From Corynebacterium falsenii (lineage in GTDB: Bacteria; Actinomycetota; Actinomycetes; Mycobacteriales; Mycobacteriaceae): a DNA stretch of 64,000 nucleotides. Positions within the stretch are counted from its first letter, which is position 1; each line of letters starts with the position of its first letter. Shown here piece after piece: positions 20,217-30,009 of this stretch. The position numbers were made by a program, and so were the translations under genes. Where the stretch lies: contig NZ_CP083646.1 of assembly GCF_020099275.1 (NCBI RefSeq), positions 682,001 through 746,000 on the forward strand. Direction: 5' to 3'. Under the pieces are notes generated by a model. It made no database searches. It saw nothing but the letters and a program-made list of their open reading frames with translations, and was not told where the DNA came from.

Positions 20217-21116
20217 ATGCGAATCGCAGTGATCCAGATGAACGCCGAACCCGATGTGGAAGCCAACCTGGCTCGCATCCTGAAATACATTGCATCCGGC
20301 GCGGCCAACGGGGCAGACCTAGTGGTGTTCCCGGAAGCTGCGATGTTCCCCTTCGACAGTGGTCGTCTCGACCAGGTTGCGCAGCCCATTGACGGGCCGT
20401 TCGCGCAGGCGATCATCGAGACCGCCAAGAAGCACGGCACCACCGCCGTGGTGGGAATGTTCACGCCCGCGGACACGGTGTACCGCGATCCCTCGGGTGA
20501 GCTCAAGGAGGAGCCGCCGAAGGACTCCGGTGAAGCCAACCGCTTCCACCGCGTGTACAACACCCTGTTGGTCGCGGGGCCGGACTACGTGACGCACTAC
20601 GACAAGATCCACACCTACGATGCCTTCGGCTACCGCGAATCCAACACGGTGAAGCCGGGCAAGCGGCGCGTGGTCGTGGACGTCAAGGGCGTGCAGGTGG
20701 GCCTGGCGACGTGCTACGACATTCGCTTCCCCGGACACTTCGTGGCCATGGCCGCGGCGGGCGCGAAGGTCATGGTTGTGCCCGCAAGCTGGGCAGACGG
20801 CCCCGGCAAGCTGGAGCAGTGGCGCGAGCTGACAGCGGCTCGTGCGCTGGATTCGACCTCGTACTTGGTGGCAGGCAGCATGGCTCGTCCGGGCTCGCCG
20901 GAGCGCTACGGCCAAGCTGATGGCCCGACTGGCATTGGCCACTCTGTGGTGATTGGCCCGAACGGTGCTCGACTCGCGGAGACTGGCTATGCGGCGCAGG
21001 TGCTGACCGTGGATATTGACCCGAACTTCGTGGACAAGGTGCGCAAGTCCTTGCCGGTTCTGCAGGGGCACAAGCAGGACCGCGAGCTGGGCGTGGCGGT
21101 CGACTGCGTGGAGTAA
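20217..21116 (+). CDS. Carbon-nitrogen hydrolase (nitrilase superfamily amidase)
   Basis: 299 residues from ATG at 20217; a GTG two codons upstream (20211) is equally possible. The catalytic triad is complete: E40 (VVFPEAAMF), K130 (HYDKIHTYDAFG) and C166 (ATCYDIRFP). The motif YDAFGYRES resembles omega-amidase and deaminated-glutathione amidase branches, but the C-terminus VLQGHKQDREL is generic. A possible -10, TAAGAT, lies at 20195-20200, leaving almost no leader, so translation may be near-leaderless. Converges on the flavohemoprotein-like gene with a 24-bp gap. Confidence 0.88.
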   Translation: MRIAVIQMNAEPDVEANLARILKYIASGAANGADLVVFPEAAMFPFDSGRLDQVAQPIDGPFAQAIIETAKKHGTTAVVGMFTPADTVYRDPSGELKEEPPKDSGEANRFHRVYNTLLVAGPDYVTHYDKIHTYDAFGYRESNTVKPGKRRVVVDVKGVQVGLATCYDIRFPGHFVAMAAAGAKVMVVPASWADGPGKLEQWRELTAARALDSTSYLVAGSMARPGSPERYGQADGPTGIGHSVVIGPNGARLAETGYAAQVLTVDIDPNFVDKVRKSLPVLQGHKQDRELGVAVDCVE

Positions 21117-21140
21117 GCGCAGGCCTGCGGTGGGGTGGGG

Positions 21141-22409
21141 TTAGTCCGGATCCATCTGGATGAGATCCGGATCGGCGCCGGCGGCGAGGAACACGTTGAC
21201 CACATCACGCTTCATCGACGGGCTTCCGGCGATGAGAATCTCCGCGTTCCGCCACTGGGCACGATCAAGCGCAACGTCTCCCACGAGGCCGTGGACCCAT
21301 TCGTTGCGAGGAATGGCAAGCTCAATGCCATCCGCGCGGAACTCGGTGGATTCCTTGGGATTCGTGCCCGCGGGTATGCGGCTGCGCTCGGACACGGCCG
21401 TGACCTGAAGCCAGTCAAACGCATCGTCGAGGCTCTTGAGACCCTGCCAGTCGTAGAGCTCGCCGGGGTTCTGTGCGCCGAAGTAGAGCTGGACACTCGG
21501 GGGATTATCCTGCCCCGCGAGATCTAGAATGATCGATCGCAAGGGTGCAAGGCCAGTGGAACCTGCGATCATGACAACCTGGCGATCGCCCGATACCTGC
21601 AGGTGACCATACGGGTTGGCCACCACCCAGCGCTCGCCGACGACCGTATTGTTCACAATGCCCTCGGAGAATGGCCCGGCTGCGCGGACGTGAAACTCCA
21701 CGAGTCCGTCATCATTGCAGGGATTGGCGGGGGAGAGCCTGCGCCACACCTGGGGAGTGTGCGGGGTGCGGACCTCCACGAACTGTCCGGGCCAGAAAGG
21801 CAGCGGCGGATCGAGCTGCACGCGCACCACGGCCACCTTTGAGCAGCGATGCTCCACTGCGAGGACGGTGGCCTGGGCGGTGGCGTGCACTCCGTCGGTG
21901 CGGTCCTCTTCCGCGCCATAGGCCAGGAGGGAACACGTGAGCTCGGTGATGTCCGTAAGCTCCTTCGTGTCCTCCATGTACTTGTTGATGGAGTTGATGG
22001 CGGCTTCGCCGAGTGCTGCGTAGTGCTCTTGCTCGAGGCCGTGCTTGCGGAAGTCTCGGCCGGTGGCGACGAGGAACTCGCCGCGGGTGGAATCGAATTC
22101 GCCTGCGGCGGTCACTCCGGCTTCGAGGAAGTCGAGGATCTGCTCAATGTAGATCTCGTCGAGGTTGAGGGTCTCGGAAAAGTCGGTGGCGAAGTTTCCG
22201 GATGCCGTGTTGTCCGGGTCGTTCAGCCTGTCCGGTCCGTCCGGATTCCGGACGGAGCCAGCGTGGTGGGGGATATGCACGGGAGCGGGGGTGAGTCCCT
22301 GCTTCCGCATAGCGCGCCGAGCCGTGCGGATGATGAGATCGCGCTTGAGCTGGGCTTCCTCGACAAGTTCCCGTAAAGGACGATTGTCATTGGATGCGTG
22401 GCGTGCCAC
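21141..22409 (-). CDS. Flavohemoprotein-like globin-FNR oxidoreductase
   Basis: 422 residues from GTG at 22409, chosen because AAGGAGG lies nine bases upstream; the open frame to 22553 runs through a repeat region and was rejected. The N-terminal part contains a globin-like domain whose RKHGLEQEHYAALGEAAI matches the proximal-histidine helix of flavohemoglobins. A ferredoxin-NADP-reductase module follows: RRLSPANP (FAD site), GSTGLAPLRSII (NADP pyrophosphate site) and LIAGSPSMKRDVV. Mycobacteria carry a similar gene (Rv0385) next to clpB, as here. Role in NO or lactate/quinone chemistry is uncertain. Confidence 0.85.
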   Translation of the reverse strand: MARHASNDNRPLRELVEEAQLKRDLIIRTARRAMRKQGLTPAPVHIPHHAGSVRNPDGPDRLNDPDNTASGNFATDFSETLNLDEIYIEQILDFLEAGVTAAGEFDSTRGEFLVATGRDFRKHGLEQEHYAALGEAAINSINKYMEDTKELTDITELTCSLLAYGAEEDRTDGVHATAQATVLAVEHRCSKVAVVRVQLDPPLPFWPGQFVEVRTPHTPQVWRRLSPANPCNDDGLVEFHVRAAGPFSEGIVNNTVVGERWVVANPYGHLQVSGDRQVVMIAGSTGLAPLRSIILDLAGQDNPPSVQLYFGAQNPGELYDWQGLKSLDDAFDWLQVTAVSERSRIPAGTNPKESTEFRADGIELAIPRNEWVHGLVGDVALDRAQWRNAEILIAGSPSMKRDVVNVFLAAGADPDLIQMDPD

Positions 22410-22450
22410 CGACTCAATCCTCCTTGATGATGGTCCGGAACGTACAGGGG

Positions 22451-22515
22451 GTACTAGGTGTACGGGTGCGTACAGGGCGCACAGGTGCGTACTAGGTGTA
22501 CGGGAGCGTACAGGG
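22451..22515. repeat. Two 27-bp direct repeats, 38-bp period
   Basis: Copies at 22451-22477 and 22489-22515 differ at one base and share GTACTAGGTGTACGGG. The surrounding 22440-22530 is rich in GTAC and ACAGG words. The array lies between the divergent flavohemoprotein-like gene and clpB, outside the HAIR region. The rest of this intergenic region (22530-22660) shows nothing recognisable. Confidence 0.85.
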
Positions 22516-22660
22516 GCATGCAGGGCAACCGGGTTAGCGCGGCACTGCTGCACGTAATGCCTTACAGATTACTCATTGTCGCTGTGGAGGAAACCTCGCA
22601 TTCCTCGATACCTGCCCTTTCATCACCAAAACTGTGATCCATTTCATCCTATGCGCACAA

Positions 22661-22681
22661 GTTGAGTGGAATAGACTCAAG
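22661..22681 (+). promoter_or_regulatory. HAIR operator 1 of clpB
   Basis: GTTGAGT-N7-ACTCAAG, matching the HspR consensus at 13 of 14 arm positions, 30 bp upstream of the second copy. Confidence 0.9.
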
Positions 22682-22690
22682 GTAAACGTG

Positions 22691-22711
22691 GTTGAGTCTA
22701 GTGAACTCAAG
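22691..22711 (+). promoter_or_regulatory. HAIR operator 2 of clpB
   Basis: GTTGAGT-N7-ACTCAAG, identical arms to operator 1. Its right end abuts the -10 sequence TACAAT (22712-22717), so HspR binding here would block RNA polymerase directly. Confidence 0.92.
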
Positions 22712-22717
22712 TACAAT
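22712..22717 (+). promoter_or_regulatory. clpB -10 element
   Basis: TACAAT directly after HAIR operator 2; predicted start near 22724, then GGAGG at 22738 and ATG at 22747. The -35 (TGGTTG, 22689-22694, 17-bp spacing) overlaps the operator. Confidence 0.6.
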
Positions 22718-22746
22718 GATGGACAGACTGCTTGTAGGAGGTAACA

Positions 22747-25356
22747 ATGTCCAGCTTTAATCCCACAACGAAAACACAGGAGGCCATGCAGGCTGCCTTG
22801 CAGGATGCCTCCGCAAAGGGCAACCCTGATATTCGCCCGGCACACCTGCTGGTAGCGCTGCTCGAGCAGCAGGACTCTATCGCCCTGCCCGTGCTCCAGG
22901 CTGCCGGAGTAGAGCCGCAGAGCATCCTGGCTGAGGCCAAGCGGATCGTGAACAACTATCCGCAGGCCAGCGGCAGCAACATGGCTAATCCGCAATTCAA
23001 CCGCGATGCCCTCAACGCGCTGACCGCAGCCCAGGAGCTGGCCGAGCAGCTTGGCGATACGTATGTGTCCACCGAGGTGCTGCTCGCCGGTATCGCCAAG
23101 GGCGAATCCGAAGCCGCTAAGGTTCTACACGATAAGGGTGCTACGTATGACGCCATCAAGGGCGCATTCGAATCAGTCCGCGGTAACCGCAAGGTGACTA
23201 CCGAGGAGCCGGAAGGTCAGTTCCAGGCCCTGGAGAAGTACTCCACGGATCTGACTGCCCGCGCCCGCGAGGGCAAGATCGACCCGGTGATTGGCCGTGA
23301 CCAGGAGATCCGCCGCGTGGTTCAGGTGCTGTCGCGCCGTACCAAGAATAACCCCGTGCTCATCGGCGAGCCCGGCGTTGGTAAGACCGCCATCGTAGAG
23401 GGCCTTGCCCGCCGCATCGTGGCCGGCGATGTGCCGGAATCGCTGCGCGGTAAGAAGCTGATCGCTCTGGATCTGGGATCCATGGTGGCCGGTGCGAAAT
23501 ACCGCGGCGAATTCGAGGAGCGCCTCAAGGCTGTTCTGGACGAGATTAAGGGCGCCGAGGGTGAGGTCATCACCTTCATCGACGAGCTGCACACCATCGT
23601 GGGTGCAGGCGCCGGTGGCGATTCCGCCATGGACGCAGGCAACATGATTAAGCCGCTGCTCGCCCGCGGTGAGCTGCGCCTCGTCGGCGCCACCACCTTG
23701 GACGAGTACCGCAAGTACATCGAAAAGGATGCCGCGCTGGAGCGCCGTTTCCAGCAGGTCTACGTGGGTGAGCCGACGGTGGAGGACACCGTGGGTATCC
23801 TGCGTGGCCTCAAGGAGCGCTACGAGGTGCACCACGGCGTGCGTATCCAGGACTCTGCCTTGGTGGCGGCCGCCAGCCTGTCTGACCGCTACATCACCAG
23901 CCGCTTCCTGCCGGATAAGGCCATCGACCTGGTCGATGAGGCCGCTTCCCGCTTGCGCATGGAGATCGACTCCCGCCCGGAGGAGATCGACAATGTGGAG
24001 CGCGTGGTGCGCCGCCTCGAGATCGAAGAGATGGCGCTGGCAAAGGAGACTGATGCGGCGTCGAAGGATAGGTTGGAACGCCTGCGCAGTGAACTCGCCG
24101 ATGAGCGGGAGAAACTGGCTGGCCTGACCGCCCGGTGGGAAAACGAGAAGGGCAGCATCGACAGCTTGCGCGAGCTCAAGGAAGAGCTCGATAGCCTGCG
24201 TCGTGAGTCTGAGATCGCCGAGCGCGAGGGCAACTTCGCCAAGGTCGCCGAGCTGCGCTACGGCCGGATTCCGGACGTGGAGAAGAAGCTCGCCGCAGCG
24301 GAGGAAACCGTTGCTGAGCAGCAGGAAAGCATGATGCTCACCGAGGAGGTCACTCCGGACACGATCGCGGACGTGGTCAGCGCGTGGACGGGCGTGCCTG
24401 CGGGCAAGATGCTGCAGGGCGAGACCGAAAAGCTGCTGAACATGGAGCTGGTGCTGGCCGGACGTGTGGTTGGTCAGGAGAAGGCTGTGAACGCGGTGTC
24501 CGATGCGGTCCGTCGATCGCGCGCTGGCGTGGCCGATCCGAACCGGCCGACCGGTAGCTTCCTGTTCCTCGGCCCCACGGGTGTGGGTAAGACGGAGCTG
24601 GCCAAGGGCCTGGCGGACTTCCTGTTCGACGACGAGACCGCAATGGTGCGCATCGACATGTCCGAGTACGCCGAGAAGCACTCCGTGGCTCGCCTCGTGG
24701 GTGCGCCTCCCGGATACGTTGGCTACGATGCCGGTGGTCAGCTCACCGAGGCCGTGCGGCGCCGCCCCTACACGGTGGTGCTGTTCGACGAGGTGGAAAA
24801 GGCTCACCCGGATGTCTTCGACGTGCTGCTGCAGGTCTTGGACGAAGGTCGCCTGACCGATGGCCAGGGTCGCACGGTGGATTTCCGCAACACGATCCTG
24901 ATCCTGACCTCCAACTTGGGTGCCGGTGGTACCGAGGAGCAGGTCATGGAAGCGGTGAAGCGTGCGTTCAAGCCGGAGTTCATTAACCGTCTGGACGATG
25001 TGCTGATCTTCGATCCGTTGACCGAGGAGCAGTTGGAGTCCATCGTGTCTATCCAGATCCGCGCCCTTGCCGAGCGGTTGGCTGCTCGCCGGTTGGTGTT
25101 GGATGTATCCGACGCCGCCAAGAAGTGGCTGGCCGAGCGGGGTTACGATCCGGCTTACGGCGCCCGCCCGTTGCGCAGGCTGATTCAGAAGGCCATCGGC
25201 GACGAGCTGGCGAAGAAGCTGCTCGCCGGTGAGATCCGGGATGGCGACACGGTTCGCGTGGATGTTGCCGAGGGCGATGCTGATCAGTCCAAGGACCTGG
25301 CCACGGAACCGGGGCTGCGGATCTACTCGGTCGGCAACGAGGATGACGAGAGCTAG
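22747..25356 (+). CDS. clpB: Chaperone/disaggregase ClpB
   Basis: Hsp100 AAA+ disaggregase that extracts polypeptides from aggregates with DnaK-DnaJ-GrpE. 869 residues, normal length. N domain (1-~150). First AAA+ module with Walker [14 protein letters not shown] and Walker [11 protein letters not shown]. Long middle coiled-coil domain (~395-520, Glu/Arg/Leu-rich). Second AAA+ module with Walker [14 protein letters not shown] and Walker [15 protein letters not shown]. Sensor-2 [13 protein letters not shown] at 22747 follows GGAGG. Monocistronic, with two HspR sites upstream and a hairpin terminator downstream. Confidence 0.99.
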   Translation: MSSFNPTTKTQEAMQAALQDASAKGNPDIRPAHLLVALLEQQDSIALPVLQAAGVEPQSILAEAKRIVNNYPQASGSNMANPQFNRDALNALTAAQELAEQLGDTYVSTEVLLAGIAKGESEAAKVLHDKGATYDAIKGAFESVRGNRKVTTEEPEGQFQALEKYSTDLTARAREGKIDPVIGRDQEIRRVVQVLSRRTKNNPVLIGEPGVGKTAIVEGLARRIVAGDVPESLRGKKLIALDLGSMVAGAKYRGEFEERLKAVLDEIKGAEGEVITFIDELHTIVGAGAGGDSAMDAGNMIKPLLARGELRLVGATTLDEYRKYIEKDAALERRFQQVYVGEPTVEDTVGILRGLKERYEVHHGVRIQDSALVAAASLSDRYITSRFLPDKAIDLVDEAASRLRMEIDSRPEEIDNVERVVRRLEIEEMALAKETDAASKDRLERLRSELADEREKLAGLTARWENEKGSIDSLRELKEELDSLRRESEIAEREGNFAKVAELRYGRIPDVEKKLAAAEETVAEQQESMMLTEEVTPDTIADVVSAWTGVPAGKMLQGETEKLLNMELVLAGRVVGQEKAVNAVSDAVRRSRAGVADPNRPTGSFLFLGPTGVGKTELAKGLADFLFDDETAMVRIDMSEYAEKHSVARLVGAPPGYVGYDAGGQLTEAVRRRPYTVVLFDEVEKAHPDVFDVLLQVLDEGRLTDGQGRTVDFRNTILILTSNLGAGGTEEQVMEAVKRAFKPEFINRLDDVLIFDPLTEEQLESIVSIQIRALAERLAARRLVLDVSDAAKKWLAERGYDPAYGARPLRRLIQKAIGDELAKKLLAGEIRDGDTVRVDVAEGDADQSKDLATEPGLRIYSVGNEDDES

Positions 25357-25410
25357 CAACATGGCTGTGCTGCAATAACCACATGGGAGGCCACTTTGGC
25401 CACTCGATTG

Positions 25411-25448
25411 AGCCCAGCTTGCAGGTGCTTCACCTGCGAGCTGGGCTT
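25411..25448 (+). terminator. Terminator after clpB
   Basis: AGCCCAGC-TTGCAGGTG pairs with CACCTGCGA-GCTGGGCT (one mismatched position) around CTT, followed by TCTTCT. Confidence 0.8.
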
Positions 25449-25567
25449 CTTCTATGGATCCTGGACGGGTTCTATTGATCCTCGACGGGGAATGTTGCAC
25501 CAAAGAACGGTCCTTGACGATCGAATCCTAGCGGGTGAATCCAGCGGGCGTGTAGGGTGTGAGTCAG

Positions 25568-25584
25568 GCCACAGTTTGTGTGGC
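25568..25584. promoter_or_regulatory. Inverted repeat upstream of aldehyde dehydrogenase gene
   Basis: GCCACA-GTTTG-TGTGGC, 24 bp before the start codon. Its position suggests an operator controlling the dehydrogenase gene; regulator unknown. Confidence 0.5.
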
Positions 25585-25607
25585 AAAACTATACCCTAGG
25601 AGCTTCC

Positions 25608-27128
25608 ATGACTGTCTACGCAGACCCCGGCACCCAAGGCGCCCTCGTCACCTTCAAGGAGCGCTACGACAATTACATCGGCGGGCAGTGGGTCCCACCC
25701 GTCGATGGCGAGTACATGGACAACGTCACGCCCATCACCGGCGAGGTGTTCTGCCAGGTTCCGCGCTCCAAGGAAGCGGACATCACCAATGTCATCGAGG
25801 CTGCCCACAAGGCCAAGGCTGATTGGGCGGCTACCTGCGTGCAGGATCGCAGCAACCTCCTACTGAAGATCGCGGATCGTCTCGAAGAAAACCTGGAGAT
25901 GCTCGCCGTCGCCGAGACCTGGGATAACGGCAAGGCCGTGCGCGAGACCCTCGCGGCCGACATTCCTCTGGCGGTCGATCACTTCCGCTACTACGCCGGA
26001 GCTCTGCGCGCCCAGGAGGATCGAACCTCCCAGATCAACGATGACCTCATCGCCTACCACTTCCACGAGCCGCTCGGCGTGGTCGGGCAGATCATCCCCT
26101 GGAATTTCCCCATCCTCATGGCTGCGTGGAAGATCGCTCCGGCCCTGGCGGCGGGTAATGCCATCGTGCTGAAGCCGGCTGAGCAGACCCCGGCCTCCAT
26201 CCTTGTCGTCCTGGAGCTCATTGAAGACCTCATCCCAGCCGGGGTGCTCAACGTGGTCAACGGTTTGGGAGAGGAGGCAGGTGCGGCCCTGACGGCGTCG
26301 GAAAAAATCGACAAGATTGCCTTCACTGGATCGACCGAGATTGGCAAGGTCATTAATAAAGCTGCCGCGGACAAGCTCATTCCGGTGACGCTGGAGCTGG
26401 GTGGAAAGTCGCCGAGCGTGTTCTTCAAGGATGTCATGGATGAGGATGACGACTTCCGCGCGAAGTGTGTGGAAGGCCTGGCGATGTTCGCGCTGAACCA
26501 GGGTGAGATCTGCACCTGCCCCTCGCGCGCATTGGTGCACGAGGATATTGCCGAGGAGTTCCTGCAGCTCGCCATCGAGAAGGTGCGGAGCATCAAGGTT
26601 GGAAATCCGCTGGATACGGACGTGATGATGGGCGCGCAGGCGTCGCAGGAACAGATGGACAAGATCACGGGCTACCTGCAATCCGGGCCGGAAGAGGGCG
26701 CGGAGGTGCTCACCGGCGGCGGCATTAATGAGGTGTCTGGGCGCTCGGGTGGGTTCTACATCGAGCCGACGATCTTCAAGGGCACCAACGATATGCGCCT
26801 GTTTCAGGAGGAGATCTTCGGTCCGGTGCTGGCGGTGACCACGTTCAAGGACTTCGACGAGGCGATCCGCATCGCGAACGACACCGAGTATGGCCTGGGC
26901 GCGGGCGTGTGGTCGCGCAATGGCACGGTGGCCTACAAGGCTGGTCGCGCGATCCAGTCCGGGCGAGTGTGGGTGAACAATTACCACGCTTACCCGGCGC
27001 ACGCGGCGTTCGGTGGCTACAAGAAGTCCGGCCTGGGCCGCGAGACGCACTTGATGATGCTGGACCACTACCAGCAGACGAAGAACCTGCTGTGGTCCTA
27101 CGACGAGAAGCCGACCGGGTTGTTCTAG
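25608..27128 (+). CDS. NAD(P)-dependent aldehyde dehydrogenase
   Basis: 506 residues from ATG at 25608, preceded by AGGAG. Class 1/2-type [37 protein letters not shown] (coenzyme fold), LELGGKSP (glutamate motif) and catalytic C302 in [29 protein letters not shown] and [27 protein letters not shown] C-terminal signatures are present. In corynebacteria the acetaldehyde dehydrogenase gene ald also lies near clpB, and this protein resembles that ExaC-like branch. Acetaldehyde oxidation to acetate is the likely reaction; substrate range not determinable here. Confidence 0.93.
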   Translation: MTVYADPGTQGALVTFKERYDNYIGGQWVPPVDGEYMDNVTPITGEVFCQVPRSKEADITNVIEAAHKAKADWAATCVQDRSNLLLKIADRLEENLEMLAVAETWDNGKAVRETLAADIPLAVDHFRYYAGALRAQEDRTSQINDDLIAYHFHEPLGVVGQIIPWNFPILMAAWKIAPALAAGNAIVLKPAEQTPASILVVLELIEDLIPAGVLNVVNGLGEEAGAALTASEKIDKIAFTGSTEIGKVINKAAADKLIPVTLELGGKSPSVFFKDVMDEDDDFRAKCVEGLAMFALNQGEICTCPSRALVHEDIAEEFLQLAIEKVRSIKVGNPLDTDVMMGAQASQEQMDKITGYLQSGPEEGAEVLTGGGINEVSGRSGGFYIEPTIFKGTNDMRLFQEEIFGPVLAVTTFKDFDEAIRIANDTEYGLGAGVWSRNGTVAYKAGRAIQSGRVWVNNYHAYPAHAAFGGYKKSGLGRETHLMMLDHYQQTKNLLWSYDEKPTGLF

Positions 27129-27353
27129 CGGTTGTTTGTTTGGGGGGTTGGGTGGTGGCCTAGCTGTGGCCGTATCCTTTTCGTTCGACTCTTTTGCGTT
27201 CGACGCCACCAGCCCGCGCTGCTTGGGGTTCAGCGCGGGTGGTTGCAGGTAGTGCCTGCGCAGGCGCCGTGCGGACTCTCCACAACCTGCCCCTGCTTGA
27301 ATTCCATCCGGGTAGTCCGCCTGAATAGTTTTCGAAAATGTTCCCGAAACCTC

Positions 27354-27382
27354 TTGCCCGGTGTCGCACACACCTGTACTAT
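27354..27382 (+). promoter_or_regulatory. Promoter of the HNH/DUF222 gene
   Basis: TTGCCC (27354-27359), 17-bp spacer, extended -10 TGTACTAT (27375-27382). Predicted start near 27389, which gives a 5' leader of about 150 nt. Confidence 0.65.
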
Positions 27383-27388
27383 AAAAGG

Positions 27389-27542
27389 TAACAACAGAAC
27401 ACGGGGACACCACACCACGGGGAAACATCAAACCTAGCTCGGATACGCCGGTTAATTAGCAGGTGCATCGGGGTTATATCCCCGGTGGTGTCACGGATCA
27501 TGTAGGAATTTTGTAGGGGAATTATTCAGGGGGAAGGTCACC
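27389..27542 (+). other. Long 5' leader of the HNH/DUF222 gene with hairpin
   Basis: The remainder of the 414-bp gap after the aldehyde dehydrogenase gene. It contains CGGGG-TTATAT-CCCCG (27469-27484) and a weaker CCGG/CCGG context. No start codon with a good ribosome-binding site occurs before 27543. The part before the promoter (27129-27353) shows no clear gene or terminator. Confidence 0.45.
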
Positions 27543-29435
27543 ATGACCACCACACAACACGCCGAAGAGTCGATCAATCCAGTCGAATACACAAACGATA
27601 CCAACAACGATAACAGCGCCGATAACGCTGCCACTGGTGCCGCCGATCTGGCCACGCATGTTGATGTCATCGAAGCATCCATGGCTGTGGTCACCGACAT
27701 CCTCACCAACCCCACCGCGGAGTTGTTCCACACCCACCGCGCCGACATCATCCGCCTACTCACAACCATCAGCCACACCGACACCCTCTACGCCGCATTC
27801 GCTTACGCTGCCCACGAAGCGGGCATCTCCCGTGCGGCGGGCACGACACGGACGTCGACCTACCTCGCGAGGTTGTTGGACAGCTCCGAGTACCAGGCAC
27901 GACAGTGGATCAACCTTGGGATAAGCCTGTATAAACCACCCGAACCACCGGCAGACGACACTGACGGGGATGCCAGCGACAGCACCGCTGAAGACCCGGG
28001 CGACAACGGTGACACCGACGATGCCCCGAGTCGCGTCGACCAACTCGCCGAACGCCGCCGAGCACACGAGGCCCACCAAGCCCATTTGGCCGCCCAAGCA
28101 CAGGCACGCAAACAAGCCCGGAAGCTTAGCGATGCGAAACTGGCGGAGATCAACCGCGAACTCGAACACCTCCACCCCAGCCTGCACACCGAGCATCACC
28201 ACGTCTTGTTCGACAACGCCACCACCATGGCAACAACCACCACCGTCGAAGACCTCAAACTTACCTTGCGCACCCAAGTCCGCACGCTGAATAGCACTGT
28301 GGTGGACCCGACCGCTGACTACCGGGCACGCAAACTCCTCTGGTCACCCGCCGACACCAACGGCAACATCCGCCTCACCGCCGTCCTACCTAGGACTGGG
28401 CATGCATTGTTGGAAACCCTGATGTCACCGGCACGGCTAGCGGCCTTCGACCGCAGTCGTGGGGTGAACACAGACGAAGACCGTAGAACCATGGCTCAAC
28501 GCCGGGCGGATGTGTTCATGTCCATGTTGGAAACCTGGGCCGAGGATGCTGACGCCGCCACCGCCCCACGCACACGAGGACTGGCGTCTTTGGTGGTGGC
28601 GTTGTCCGCTAAGGATCTCACCACACTGCCCACCAACACCACCAGTGATGACGTCGGTGCCGGTGCCATCACTACCGGCACTATCGGCCACAGCTCGAGC
28701 GGTGCCGTTGGTGCAGCCCCTGCAGCACCTCCCACTGCCGAGTCGGTCAACGCACCTGGCGTGTGGTTCCCCACAAACACCAACGCACGGCTGCACCCCA
28801 TCGATATTCTTCGACTGGGTTTGGCTGAGCATGATCTAGGGGTAGTGCTCGATCCGGATTCCGGACGCTCCCTTGCTTCAGCGCGGATGAAGCGGCATGC
28901 CACGGTGGAGCAGAAGCTCATGCTTGTTGCCGAGCAGCTGTGTTGTGCGTATCCGGGGTGTAACCGGGCAGCGGTGGACTGCGATGTTCACCACATCACA
29001 GCCTGGTCCCATGGGGGACGCACGAGCATTGATAATTTGACGTTGTTGTGTCGCACGCATCATCGGATGAATAGGGATCAACATGACGGTGGTGTGGGTA
29101 TGGGCCATGCCGAGGTTGATCCGGATTCCGGACGCGTCGGCTGGAGGGAAGCCCGCCACACTCATGAGGGGTTACCGGATCTGCCTGGGGCGCCACCACC
29201 AGATACTGAACCAAAGACAGATCCATCACCGGCCACCGAATCCTTAGGTTCGGGCACGCGCGCACGCCCGCGTCCGCACCCGCGGTTGAGCGACACGGTT
29301 GTGGTGAATACGTCCACCACTGCCAGCCAGGCCCCCGGCGCCAAGGTGCCGGATCAGGATTGGGGCAGCACGGAGGTCCAGGCACTGTTCGACCCACCAC
29401 AGTCCCCGGGACGCCGCAGTGATCGAGCATCATGA
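27543..29435 (+). CDS. HNH endonuclease with DUF222 (13E12-like) domain
   Basis: 630 residues. The DUF222 region occupies ~30-400 and has an Asp/Glu-rich spacer (~150-175) and a helical Arg/Ala segment (AHEAHQAHLAAQAQARKQARKL). The C-terminal HNH nuclease motif at ~466-510 reads CCAYPGCNRAAVDCDVHHITAWSHGG ... NLTLLCRTHHRMNRDQ, with paired cysteines for zinc. A Pro-rich tail follows. Such genes occur in many near-identical copies in corynebacterial and mycobacterial genomes; their biological role is not settled (mobile-element-like or DNA-processing). ATG at 27543 follows GGGGGAAGG. Two copies of the word TCCGGATTCCGGA lie inside the gene and one just after it. Confidence 0.9.
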   Translation: MTTTQHAEESINPVEYTNDTNNDNSADNAATGAADLATHVDVIEASMAVVTDILTNPTAELFHTHRADIIRLLTTISHTDTLYAAFAYAAHEAGISRAAGTTRTSTYLARLLDSSEYQARQWINLGISLYKPPEPPADDTDGDASDSTAEDPGDNGDTDDAPSRVDQLAERRRAHEAHQAHLAAQAQARKQARKLSDAKLAEINRELEHLHPSLHTEHHHVLFDNATTMATTTTVEDLKLTLRTQVRTLNSTVVDPTADYRARKLLWSPADTNGNIRLTAVLPRTGHALLETLMSPARLAAFDRSRGVNTDEDRRTMAQRRADVFMSMLETWAEDADAATAPRTRGLASLVVALSAKDLTTLPTNTTSDDVGAGAITTGTIGHSSSGAVGAAPAAPPTAESVNAPGVWFPTNTNARLHPIDILRLGLAEHDLGVVLDPDSGRSLASARMKRHATVEQKLMLVAEQLCCAYPGCNRAAVDCDVHHITAWSHGGRTSIDNLTLLCRTHHRMNRDQHDGGVGMGHAEVDPDSGRVGWREARHTHEGLPDLPGAPPPDTEPKTDPSPATESLGSGTRARPRPHPRLSDTVVVNTSTTASQAPGAKVPDQDWGSTEVQALFDPPQSPGRRSDRAS

Positions 29436-30009
29436 CCAACCACCAACACCCAGCACCAACATTGAGCGTCACCCCAAACCCAAGCCCGAACCGAACCGAG
29501 CCGATCCGGAATCCGGACGCAAAGGCGAACGAAAAGGATGTGAAAGCAAACCACTCGAGCTAGGGGCTCATACAACCAACCCCTGGCCAACTCCGAAAAC
29601 CATCTCACTGGGGTGCAGGTTCGTTTACCTCTTATGTGATTGATACATTAAATCAACGGCAAAATATGTGAATTTCTCAGGTATGTGGCGTTGGTTGTAC
29701 CGCGTTTCCGGTTGTCGTGTTCGGCCGCTCCCGGCCGTTCCCAGCCGACCTCGGCGGAGAGCCGACCGCTCACACGCGAGCTTGTTCAAAGCGACCGAGC
29801 TAGCCTCGCCAACCTCGCCTGCCTCGGTTGGGCGCTTCTGCCGAATCTCCGAATGGACTGACTTGATCACTGACCTAGCCGGGGTTGCCGAGACAATCAT
29901 GGTTGCCGATCGGGTCGCTTCACCGAAGCACTCGCAAGAACCACATACAAATCAAAACCGAATACGAACCAAAAGCGCATACAAACCGCATAAAACGGAA
30001 AGGCCAGTC
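29436..30009. other. 574-bp gap between HNH gene and gltS
   Basis: No supported gene. An AT-rich patch around 29630-29690 and C/G-rich short repeats around 29710-29800 are visible. A frame open from 29668 into gltS encodes an Arg/Ser/Pro-rich peptide unlike any transporter N-terminus and is probably non-coding. No clear terminator. Confidence 0.5.

Noticed and set aside
22410..22553. 48-residue extension of the flavohemoprotein-like gene
   Set aside because: It would translate the GTAC-rich direct repeats; a GTG with AAGGAGG at 22409 is better.
23173..25503. 776-codon frame antisense to clpB
   Set aside because: Mirror of the strongly biased clpB codons; His/Leu/Gly-rich product without family features.
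25860..27431. 523-codon frame antisense to the aldehyde dehydrogenase gene
   Set aside because: Codon-bias shadow; the sense gene has a complete catalytic signature.
27441..27500. tRNA gene in the HNH leader
   Set aside because: A GGGGTTATATCCCC arm resembles a T-arm, but no anticodon arm, acceptor pairing or TTCGA loop can be built.
29668..30009. N-terminal extension of gltS
   Set aside because: Arg/Ser/Pro-rich with no similarity to a transporter N-terminus; ATG at 30010 has a good ribosome-binding site and the LIPAP motif soon after.
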